Source: Microtetraspora glauca
GTDB taxonomy: Bacteria; Actinomycetota; Actinomycetes; Streptosporangiales; Streptosporangiaceae
Assembly: GCA_001570385.1 (NCBI GenBank)
Contig: BBYL01000007.1
Coordinates: forward strand, 186,001-250,000
DNA: 64,000 nucleotides
Direction of reading: 5' to 3'
The translations under genes were made by a program, and so were the position numbers. The notes under the pieces are model-generated. The model was not told the origin of the DNA. It worked only from the letters and a program-made list of their open reading frames with translations, and did no database searches. Each line of letters starts with the position of its first letter. Position 1 is the first letter of the stretch. Shown in pieces: positions 8,289 to 15,719 of the stretch.

Positions 8289-8582
8289 ATGAGCCAGCCT
8301 GCGGACCACATGGTGCCCAATCCCCAGCGCCAACTCCTGGAGCAGACTCTGGCGCAGGTCAGAACACGGGTGGCCGTTCTGGAGGCGGCGCTCGACGCGT
8401 CGTATCGCCAGTTCGCCGGCCAGCCCGTGTGGGTCGGCCCAGTGGCCAGACGGTTCGCCGAAGACCTGAGCGCACGCCGCGCGCGGCTACGCCACGTGGC
8501 CCAGGCCGTAATCGCTGCTCTGGAAGACGAACTGCGGGCCGTGCCCACGACGGTCCCGCCATCCTCCGGCCGCCACGGGTGA
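8289..8582 (+). CDS. WXG100-like small helical protein
   Basis: The 97-residue protein is predicted to be two long helices around a central QPVWVGPVARRF turn near residue 46, as in WXG100/ESAT-6-like proteins, where a W-x-G turn joins the helices and the C-terminal helix carries the secretion signal. Here VWVG replaces the usual W-x-G-x-A spacing. It faces a large ESX-like gene, supporting a partner relationship. No ESX ATPase is present in the window, so secretion would rely on the host's system. Confidence 0.6.
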   Translation: MSQPADHMVPNPQRQLLEQTLAQVRTRVAVLEAALDASYRQFAGQPVWVGPVARRFAEDLSARRARLRHVAQAVIAALEDELRAVPTTVPPSSGRHG

Positions 8583-8652
8583 TTCCTACACGCGGATCGC
8601 GCGAGTTTGAAAGCGTGCCGACAGGGATCGCGGCTCGAGACGCGGCATGGCG

Positions 8653-9912
8653 TCAAGGAAGGTCTGCGGCATCGGGCTCCTCATCCGGGGTTTCCGTCTC
8701 AATCTGATTCGCCTCAGCTTCGGCGGGTTGGGTAGCGGCTTGCGGCGAAGGCTGAGGCGGCAGACGTAATCCTGGCGCCTGGGCCGGCAGACCAACAGGA
8801 GGTCGAGACCAGTCGGTCGCCCGGTCGAAGGAGACCTGGCTGCCAGAGAAAACAGCGCCCTTGAACGAGACCTCGCCGCCAGAGAAGACTGCTTTGTCGA
8901 ACGAGACCTGGCCCGCAGAGAAGGTGGCGTCGGAGAAGAAGACATGGGCGCCGGAGAAGACAGCGCCCCTGAACAAGACCGTGCTGCCGGAGAACGCAGC
9001 TCCATCGAACGAGATCTCGCTTTCGGAGAAGACAGCGTTGGCGAACCAGGTCCGGCCGCCTGAGAAGACAGCGCTGTGGAACGTGACCACGCTGCCGGAG
9101 AAGTCAGCGCTGGTGAAATAGATTTGATCACTAGAGAAGACAGCGCCGGTGAACCAGACCCTGCCGCCGGAGAAGACAGCGCCGGCGAAGTCGACTGTGG
9201 TGTCGAAGGTGACGCCGGTGAAGTCAAGGTCGTGTCCGTGCCAGGGGACCGCGGCATGACGGCTGAAGTGGGCACCGATGAGCCGGATGATCGTGGCGCG
9301 GACTTCGCGCATGGCGCGCCAGGTGCTGTGCCTGGTGGGGTCCTGCTCGGGTTCGGGTTCGGGGGGCATGCGCAGGTAGGCGCACAGGACGTCGATGCAC
9401 ATCTGGCGGCCGCCGGCCCAGTCGTCGGCGAGGGCGGCCAGGGCGTGAACGCCGGCCAGGCGGACGGCGGGGGCATCGGTGCCGAGTTGGTTGGCTGCGG
9501 TGGTGAAGCGTTCGACGTACAGCTTGGTGTCCTCGCGGCGGGCCGCCTCCCGAGCGCGCCGGTTATGCTCCCGGGCGCGGTGGTTGTCCTCCTCGGCGAG
9601 GCGCTGCTTGCGGTAGGCGACGACCAGGGCGACGGCACCGCCGATGCCACCGACCACGGCGAGGGCGATCTTGATAATCTCCAGCAGATTGCCCGTGTCG
9701 AGCGTGAGCTTGGACGGCAGCCCGATCCAGACCAGGGCACCGGCCAGCAGTCCGCCGGCGAGGAACGTGGCGACAGCCAGGGTGAGGGCTAGGGCGGCCC
9801 CGATGTGCAGCAATTTGACCGGTCTCGGCTCGGCAAGGCCGTCGACGGGGGGCGTGCGATGGAGCCGGGGGAGCAGCCTCTTCAGACGCGTCAAGTGGGG
9901 GAGTCGCGGCAT
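8653..9912 (-). CDS. Membrane-anchored pentapeptide-repeat protein
   Basis: The chosen ATG at 9912 follows GGGGG and gives 419 residues; a longer reading to 10074 is unlikely. Two hydrophobic segments (about 20-45 and 60-85) are followed by a basic helical linker with RAREHNRRAREAARRE. A segment typical of actinobacterial pentapeptide proteins comes next (AANQLGTDAPAVRLAGVHAL). Then roughly 30 tandem A(D/N/V)FSG-type pentapeptides run from about 220 to 350, which should form a right-handed quadrilateral beta-helix. The C-terminus is proline- and glutamate-rich. Other pentapeptide proteins protect gyrase or act as scaffolds; nothing here shows which applies. The coding DNA is correspondingly repetitive. 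Confidence 0.8.
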   Translation of the reverse strand: MPRLPHLTRLKRLLPRLHRTPPVDGLAEPRPVKLLHIGAALALTLAVATFLAGGLLAGALVWIGLPSKLTLDTGNLLEIIKIALAVVGGIGGAVALVVAYRKQRLAEEDNHRAREHNRRAREAARREDTKLYVERFTTAANQLGTDAPAVRLAGVHALAALADDWAGGRQMCIDVLCAYLRMPPEPEPEQDPTRHSTWRAMREVRATIIRLIGAHFSRHAAVPWHGHDLDFTGVTFDTTVDFAGAVFSGGRVWFTGAVFSSDQIYFTSADFSGSVVTFHSAVFSGGRTWFANAVFSESEISFDGAAFSGSTVLFRGAVFSGAHVFFSDATFSAGQVSFDKAVFSGGEVSFKGAVFSGSQVSFDRATDWSRPPVGLPAQAPGLRLPPQPSPQAATQPAEAEANQIETETPDEEPDAADLP

Positions 9913-10165
9913 ATCCCCCACGATGCCGGGTTGGCCTCGAGGGCAGGGAAAGATCTGGAAGCTGTTGGCGGATCGTATCCCGTGGCCTGGCCGGGATACG
10001 AAGCCACGCTCGTGCGGACACGTCGGACGGAGCGGTCGACCACTACCTGCTGCAGATATGGCCGCAGGCTCCATCGGATCCGTGTGTCGTCAAGACCGGC
10101 AGTGCCTTCCTCCGATACTGGTTGACGGCTGGATAGCCGCAGCCACCGAGCGTTGGGAGAGCGAG

Positions 10166-10684
10166 ATGAATGCTGAGACGGCGGACTTGCTCTTCGAGGT
10201 GGTCGAGCGACTGGAGAAGAGCATCGTCGCCCGTGACTGCCCCGCGATCGTCGCCATCGAAGGGCGGCGGAAGCTGGTGCTGAGCGATTACGACTACCTT
10301 CGCGACGACGCGTCGGCCGTGGCCTTCGAGAAGAGAGCCGCAGACAAGGCCCGGGAGGTTGGGGCTGTCCGCTGGGTGCTCGCTGTCCCTCAGGTGTGGG
10401 TGTTCACTCCGCCGAGCACGGTGTCCGTGCGGGCGGTGTCGAATCATCCGCTGCGTGAGGGGGAGCAGGAGGCCATCACTTGGATGAGCTTCGACCAGGA
10501 GGCGGGTGTGGATTACGGGCGGGTCGCCTACGCGCGTCGCCCGAGTGGGGAGCCGGTCTTCGAGGAGCCGGAGATGTTCCGGGTCGGCATCCGGCCGACG
10601 GAAGCGTCACCTGGATACACGCTGCTCCAAGCATTCCCGGATGAAGACGAAACGGAGCCGACCCCCGGAGGAGTCGGCTCCTGA
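10166..10684 (+). CDS. Hypothetical protein (172 aa)
   Basis: ATG 10166 follows GGGAGAGCGAG, preferred over the long extension to 9644, which overlaps the opposite gene. The protein is soluble, with an N-terminal helix (ETADLLFEVVERLEKSI) and a mixed alpha/beta body. It has no cysteine cluster, signal peptide or membrane segment. No family is recognised. A terminator overlaps its stop codon. Confidence 0.6.
   Translation: MNAETADLLFEVVERLEKSIVARDCPAIVAIEGRRKLVLSDYDYLRDDASAVAFEKRAADKAREVGAVRWVLAVPQVWVFTPPSTVSVRAVSNHPLREGEQEAITWMSFDQEAGVDYGRVAYARRPSGEPVFEEPEMFRVGIRPTEASPGYTLLQAFPDEDETEPTPGGVGS
10654..10681 (+). terminator. Stem-loop overlapping a stop codon
   Basis: GGAGCCGAC (10654-10662) pairs with GTCGGCTCC (10673-10681) across a 10-base loop. 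The second arm runs up to the TGA of the 10166-10684 gene. No T-tract follows. Confidence 0.5.
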
Positions 10685-10778
10685 CCCTGTTTCCAACCTT
10701 GCTGACGAAAGAAAGGGCAGAGAAGGGCACTCTCAAGCTACCGCGAGCGGCACGGGGCGAGCGAGAGAAACGCGCGCT

Positions 10779-11030
10779 CTACCAGAGCCTCCGCTTGATC
10801 CAGACGGACGGATTGCACTGCTTGACGACGCCGTTGTACCGGAAGCAGAGCTTGAAGACGGTGATGTAACCGAAGAAGACGGTGTCCTCCCCGCACTCGA
10901 AGCCGCCGCCCTTCTCGTCCTTGACCGTGTGCATGAGCAGGAACGATGTCGCGTACTCCGCCCATACCTCGGTGGTGTCGTCGTGTAGATCGCAGACCGT
11001 GATGTGCTTGCGGTTGCGCGGGGGTCGGTG
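10779..11030 (-). pseudogene. N-terminally truncated small cysteine-containing protein
   Basis: Directly after the TAA of the NlpC/P60 gene, and in the same frame, 83 codons remain open to TAG at 10779-10781. There is no in-frame ATG or GTG before an internal ATG at about a third of the length. The sequence looks like real protein: HITVCDLHDD, EVWAEYATSF, GFECGEDTVFF and KQCNPSVW, with four cysteines, like small secreted actinomycete proteins. The signal peptide and start seem to be missing. Either the 5' end was deleted when the conjugation operon joined this site, or it is expressed by readthrough. Confidence 0.45.
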
Positions 11031-12278
11031 TTATGAGGGCCGGACGGCGCCGGCGAACTGCCGTTCCCGGCCTGGTGCGCCCGCCCAGGTGTCGATGCGT
11101 ACGGTGCTGCCGGTGAAGGGCGCGTGGACCATGCGGGTGGCGTCGATCGCGATGCCGACGTGGTCGGGGCCGGGGATGGATGGGTCGGTTTCGTAGAAGA
11201 GCAGGTCGCCTGGCTGGATCTGTGAGCGCGGCACGCGGACCCCTGCCTGCCACTGCTCGTAGGTGGTGGTCCCGATCCGCACTTCGGCCTTGGCCCATGC
11301 GTATTCGGTCAGCCCTGAGCAGTCGAACCCCTTGGTTCGGGCGCCGCGGCCGATGCCGTAGCTCGGGCCGTTCGGGCCGCCGCCGCCCCAGGAGTACGGG
11401 ACGCCGCGCATCGCCAGCGCGGCGCGTACGACCTCCACGCCTCGCGCCGAGACGGAGACGAGGCCGGTACCTGCGAGATCGGCCGCCGAGAGCTCATCAC
11501 ACAGGTCCCGTGCGACCGATGTCATGATCTCCTTCGCCCGCTCCCTGCCCGCATCGGAGCCCCCGAGATTTGCGGCGACCTCGTCCACGAGCGCCTCCAG
11601 CGTTATCCCGAGAGACGCGGCGGCCTCGATGCTGTCGCGTAGATCCGCATGGTCGTCTACGGATTTCGGCACGTCGTCACGCATCCCAGCTGTCGACGTG
11701 AGCGCGGTGACGATCCACCCCGCACGGTCCTCGTGCCTGGCGTACGCGTCCGGGTGGGCGGAGCGCTGGACGGCCTGGGCCACGACGGTGAGCGGCTTTC
11801 CCACCCAGCCCTCCACCCTCATCAACCGGGAGAAGAACGCGCGGGCGGCATATCGCGGGTCGGTGACCTGTTCCCGGCTGCCCCAGCCGTACTCGGGGTG
11901 CTGCTGCATGAGGCCGAAGGCGCGGCCGTGGTCGCCCACGGCGCTGTCGTCGAGCCCGCTTTCCTGCAGCGCGGTCGCCACGCCGATGACGGCGGCACGT
12001 TCGGGCAGTCCGAGCTCGGCGGCCACGTCGACGATGGCCTTGGCGTTCGTGGCTTGTCTGCCGGTGAGCCCCAGCTGTCGCGCCTGGTCGAGCCCACCGC
12101 TGCCGACAAGGGCGGCTCGGCCGCCCGCGTAAGCGCATACGGCTGCGGCGAGTTGGTCGGGCCGGGCGGCCAGCGCCGCGCGCTGCGCTCCGCCCGCCAT
12201 GCCGGCCAGCAGGGCGACGCACGAGATGAGTCCGCCTCCGGCGGCGATGACCTTGGCGAGGCCCGCTTCCGCGATCAA
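11031..12278 (-). CDS. Two-domain cell-wall hydrolase (lysozyme-like + NlpC/P60)
   Basis: The likely start is TTG 12278, overlapping the TGA of the preceding gene, which gives 415 residues; longer readings run antiparallel into shadow sequence. A membrane segment lies at about 10-28. It is followed by a lytic-transglycosylase-like domain with ALQESGLDDSAVGDHGRAFG around residue 105, where E is the expected catalytic acid. The C-terminus is an NlpC/P60 peptidase with FDCSGLT (Cys near 318) and HVGIA (His near 373). This architecture matches VirB1/CwlT-like enzymes that open the wall for conjugation. It is the last gene of the conjugation operon. Confidence 0.85.
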   Translation of the reverse strand: MIAEAGLAKVIAAGGGLISCVALLAGMAGGAQRAALAARPDQLAAAVCAYAGGRAALVGSGGLDQARQLGLTGRQATNAKAIVDVAAELGLPERAAVIGVATALQESGLDDSAVGDHGRAFGLMQQHPEYGWGSREQVTDPRYAARAFFSRLMRVEGWVGKPLTVVAQAVQRSAHPDAYARHEDRAGWIVTALTSTAGMRDDVPKSVDDHADLRDSIEAAASLGITLEALVDEVAANLGGSDAGRERAKEIMTSVARDLCDELSAADLAGTGLVSVSARGVEVVRAALAMRGVPYSWGGGGPNGPSYGIGRGARTKGFDCSGLTEYAWAKAEVRIGTTTYEQWQAGVRVPRSQIQPGDLLFYETDPSIPGPDHVGIAIDATRMVHAPFTGSTVRIDTWAGAPGRERQFAGAVRPS

Positions 12279-13162
12279 CGGGGGCTCCCGTCCGGTGGCT
12301 CGGTGGCCTCTTGCTGTCCGAGTTGTGGCCAGTGCAAGGCGAGCTGGGCGAGGCGCAGCCGCGGCCCTCCAGCTTCGATGGGAAGCCATAGCGCACCGGC
12401 CGGTCCGTCGTCGCTGAAGGGCAGGGCCCGGGACGCCGTGGCGATGGGGACGAGATCCGCGGCGTGATGGCCGAGCAGTCGCTTGCGGAGGTTGACCTCG
12501 CGGCGGTCGCTGTGGACAGAGAACAGCACCGGCGTGACGATCGTGCTGCTGCGGGCCAGCGCCGCGTACCCGTCCAGCTTGGTGGCGACCCGGTCGAGCG
12601 GTTCGGTGCCGGTGTCGTGTTCGAGGAAGAAGTCCAGGATGTGGCCCGTTTCGGCCCATCGGCCGTACGCGTCGGGCCTGGTGCTCTCGCCCCACATGGC
12701 GGTACACCGCTGCTCGGTCCACCAGCTCACCAGCCGGGCGTTGCCCTGCCGACGGGCGTACCAGGTGAGATCGGCGTAGAAGTCGGCCACGCCCACGGTG
12801 TGCGCGAGCCGCTGGTTGAGCGCGATGCCGAGCGCGCGGTCCCGGCGGTAGCCGAACGCCGCGAACTCGACACCGTCCTCCGCGGCCAGTACGGCGGCGC
12901 CGGCCACGCCGAGAACGTAGTGGTAGGGCGCGGCGCCCATGCCGATCGGCCGGTTGGGGCGGAACCGCTCCATCAGGCCCATGTGGTGCAGGGTCAGCAA
13001 CCTTTTGCGGGTCGCGGTGTCGGTGTCGAAGAACAGCTTGGTGAGCTGCTGGGAGGTCAGGACGCGGTGGTCCCACACCGCGCGCAAGATCTTGCGGTCG
13101 CGGTGGGTGACCCGTACGGCCAGGGCGGCGAGTACGGCGGGGCTGAAGCGGGACCTGGTCAT
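12275..13162 (-). CDS. Replication-relaxation family protein (Replic_Relax)
   Basis: The 295-residue protein begins with RVTHRDRKILRAVWDHRVLT and then LTKLFFDTDTATRKRLLTLHHMGLM, the winged-helix start typical of the Replic_Relax family found in actinobacterial and firmicute plasmids and ICEs. The middle has the family's conserved HTVGVADFYADL and ILDFFLEHDTGTE segments, the latter possibly nuclease-like acidic residues. It is expected to act on the element's origin in replication or mobilisation. ATG 13162 overlaps the coupling-protein stop by four bases, and its own stop overlaps the TTG of the wall-hydrolase gene. Confidence 0.85.
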   Translation of the reverse strand: MTRSRFSPAVLAALAVRVTHRDRKILRAVWDHRVLTSQQLTKLFFDTDTATRKRLLTLHHMGLMERFRPNRPIGMGAAPYHYVLGVAGAAVLAAEDGVEFAAFGYRRDRALGIALNQRLAHTVGVADFYADLTWYARRQGNARLVSWWTEQRCTAMWGESTRPDAYGRWAETGHILDFFLEHDTGTEPLDRVATKLDGYAALARSSTIVTPVLFSVHSDRREVNLRKRLLGHHAADLVPIATASRALPFSDDGPAGALWLPIEAGGPRLRLAQLALHWPQLGQQEATEPPDGSPR

Positions 13163-15543
13163 CGGTCATCTCCTTGGGGTGAGAGCCGGGGGTCGTCCGG
13201 CTTGGGTGTGGAGGCGGCAGCCGTACGGCTGTGCGTCTGGGAGGCGGCGGCCCGGATGCGCCGGGCGATGTCGCGGGAGGGTTCGGGCAGCGGGCGGGTG
13301 CGCAGCGTGAATGGCGGAGCCTCGGCCGAGCGGACGACGAGCCGCGCGGCAGCCTGGAACGCGTCGAGGTTCGCCAGGTCATGCGTGGTGAGGTGAGGGG
13401 TGAAGTGGTGCTCGACCTCGCGGGCGTCCTGCGGCGATAGCGAAAAATAGATCTTGTTCCGGGCGTCGGAGGAGACGGCCTGGCGCAGCTCGCGGGGGAG
13501 CTGCGCGAGGTGCTGGTGGGCGAGAACGAGGGACATCCGGTACGCGCGGGCCTCGGCGAGCATGTCCGACAGCGCGTGCGGCAGGGTGAGGAAGTTGTGG
13601 CACTCGCCCACGTACAGGGCGGCGTGCCCGCGAGCGCGCCCGAGCTTGGCCCGGCGGGCGGCGGCCTGCCAGACCTGGGCGAGGATGACCGAGCCGAGCA
13701 GCCGGGCGGTGTCGTCGCCGAGCACGCCCTTGGGCAGCCGGACGAGCAGGATGCCGCCGTCCAGGATGCTGTCCAGGTCGAAGGTGGAGGTCGCCGAGCC
13801 GAGTACGTCGCGGATGAACGGCCGGAGCAGGAATGCCCGCAGCTTGTTCATGATCGGCGCGGTGACGGTGGCCTGGGCCTGCTCCGACAGGCTCTCGTAC
13901 CAGTTCCAGAAGCCGCGCAGCACCGGGTCTTTCACGGCCGAGGTGATCCGCCGCCGGTGGACGGGGTCGGTGAGCAGCTCGGGGATGTCGGCGAGGGTGC
14001 CGCCGCTCGTGGCGAGGGTGAGCGCGCAGCCGCGCAGGATGTCGTCGGTGCGCGGCCCCCACGAGTCGGCGTAGATCTTGTGGAAGATGCCGACCAGGTT
14101 GTCCACGGCCATGTCGGCGTCCCGGTCGCCCAGCGCGTTGAGTGAGGGGGCGGGGTGGCGGTCGTCGGGGTCGATCAGCACGACCTTGCCTGCCGCTTCC
14201 GGCGGCATGAGGCCGAGAAGGTCGCGGACCAGGTCGCCCTTGGCTTCGATGACCACGGTGCCGCGCCCGGCCTGGACGTCGGACAGGATCATCTGCGCGA
14301 GCAGCGTGGACTTTCCGGTGCCGTTCGGGCCGAGCACGTGCACGTGGTGACAGGAGTCGGCGACCCGCAGCGCGACCGGCCCCTGATGGCCGGTGTCGGC
14401 GAACCCGAGCACCTTGGCCTCCGGCCCGCCGCGCGCGATGGCCGGTGACGGCGGTACGGCGTTGGCTCCGGCCCGCGTGAGTCCGGGTACGGCGGCGTCC
14501 AGGGGCAGGTGTGCGAGGGCGGCCAGCTCGGGGACCGACAGCAGGAAGCCGCGGCCGAGCCTCCGCCCGGCGAGCGTGCGCGCGGGATCCAGGAGCCGGC
14601 GGCGTTCCAGCCGGTTGTGCCCGCTGTAAAGCGCGAACGCTGAGGCCAGCGCGTGCGCCCGGCCCTCGATCGCCTTCCGCCGGACTGTGCGCGCCGACTC
14701 CTGGATCTGCCGGTCGGCGAACACTGCTTCATCGGCCTGTACGGCATAACGGACCTGCACCTCGTAGCGCGACCGTTGTGCCTTGCCGCGCACCACACGC
14801 GCCTCGGCCGACTCCTCCAGCCGTGCCACGTGATCCCTCGGGTAGGTCCGCGGGTGCGTCGGTCCGGGCGTGACGAGGTCCAGTACGGCGCGCAGCAGCC
14901 GTACTGGCGCCGACGACGCCGGGGAGAGGCGGTGCCCGGTGGTAGGGCGGGCGAGGATCTGGACGCAGGCGTGCTGCCAGACCGGCATGCCGACGGCCGC
15001 GCCGATGAGCGCGCGGAGCGGGTCGCCGTCATGGTCGTGCTTGATCGGCAGTCTCTCGCTGCGAGCGAGGACGAACCGGCCACCGGCAGCCTGCCCGGCG
15101 AGCGGCACGGGTGGGGCGGCGTCCACGACAGCGGTACGCGCCGATGGCCATGCCGACTCGACGGCGTGCTCGACAAGGTTCCGGGGGACCACGCCGGGCA
15201 CCCACATCCGGATGCGCACGCCGTCGACTCCGAAGACGTACTCGAAGGCGAGATGCGGCCGGCCGAGCAGGAGCCGCTTCCAGGCGGGATGGAGCAGGCC
15301 GATCAGGTTCCCCCACAGGGCCTCCGCGCCCGCCATGTCCGCGACGGGCGGGGCGAGAATCTCGACGCACCGGGAGCCTTTGGCCAGCCGACGGTGGCGG
15401 AGCCGTACGAGCAGTAGCCTGAGCGCGATCAGCACGAGCTCGGCGGCCGTGACCCAGGCGGCGACCTGCCACACGTGTGCCCTACACCAGGCGGCGAGCT
15501 GATCGATGAACGCGTCCGGGTGGTTGAGAAGGTCGTGGATCAC
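13159..15543 (-). CDS. Type IV coupling protein (VirD4/TraG-like ATPase)
   Basis: The GTG at 15543 overlaps the stop of the preceding small ORF and gives 794 residues. A hydrophobic N-terminus (about 10-50, VTAAELVLIALRLLLVRL) should anchor it in the membrane. The ATPase domain has Walker A HVLGPNGTGKSTLLAQ near residue 405, and a Walker B region reading LYVGECHNFLTL, close to the LYVDEFHNF of related actinobacterial coupling proteins. The segment LVLAHQHLAQLPRELRQAV is the typical sensor region. It should deliver DNA-protein substrate to the secretion channel. The frame extends upstream to 15759, but coupling favours the shorter start. Confidence 0.88.
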   Translation of the reverse strand: MIHDLLNHPDAFIDQLAAWCRAHVWQVAAWVTAAELVLIALRLLLVRLRHRRLAKGSRCVEILAPPVADMAGAEALWGNLIGLLHPAWKRLLLGRPHLAFEYVFGVDGVRIRMWVPGVVPRNLVEHAVESAWPSARTAVVDAAPPVPLAGQAAGGRFVLARSERLPIKHDHDGDPLRALIGAAVGMPVWQHACVQILARPTTGHRLSPASSAPVRLLRAVLDLVTPGPTHPRTYPRDHVARLEESAEARVVRGKAQRSRYEVQVRYAVQADEAVFADRQIQESARTVRRKAIEGRAHALASAFALYSGHNRLERRRLLDPARTLAGRRLGRGFLLSVPELAALAHLPLDAAVPGLTRAGANAVPPSPAIARGGPEAKVLGFADTGHQGPVALRVADSCHHVHVLGPNGTGKSTLLAQMILSDVQAGRGTVVIEAKGDLVRDLLGLMPPEAAGKVVLIDPDDRHPAPSLNALGDRDADMAVDNLVGIFHKIYADSWGPRTDDILRGCALTLATSGGTLADIPELLTDPVHRRRITSAVKDPVLRGFWNWYESLSEQAQATVTAPIMNKLRAFLLRPFIRDVLGSATSTFDLDSILDGGILLVRLPKGVLGDDTARLLGSVILAQVWQAAARRAKLGRARGHAALYVGECHNFLTLPHALSDMLAEARAYRMSLVLAHQHLAQLPRELRQAVSSDARNKIYFSLSPQDAREVEHHFTPHLTTHDLANLDAFQAAARLVVRSAEAPPFTLRTRPLPEPSRDIARRIRAAASQTHSRTAAASTPKPDDPRLSPQGDDR

Positions 15544-15719
15544 CGGAGGCCACCCGCTTCCCGCTGCGAATTGGTGAGGATGACTGGGCGCCGCAGGTCG
15601 AGGTACCGCGGGAACCCGTACGCCCGCCGGGGTGCGAGGCTTTGGATGCGCTGAGGAGGATCGGCGGCGGGTACGCGATCGAGTACGGCGCCCTTGGCCC
15701 ATTGCTGGAAGGCGATCAC
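15540..15719 (-). CDS. Tiny ORF coupled between VirB4- and VirD4-like genes
   Basis: A 59-residue ORF starts at GTG 15719, overlapping the VirB4 TGA, and its own TGA overlaps the coupling-protein GTG. The overlaps at both ends match the style of the whole operon and support translation. An SD-like GAGGAGG lies within the end of the VirB4 gene. The product is basic, ends with LTNSQREAGGLR and has no membrane segment. It is not recognised. It could be a real accessory protein or only a coupling device. Confidence 0.5.
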   Translation of the reverse strand: MIAFQQWAKGAVLDRVPAADPPQRIQSLAPRRAYGFPRYLDLRRPVILTNSQREAGGLR

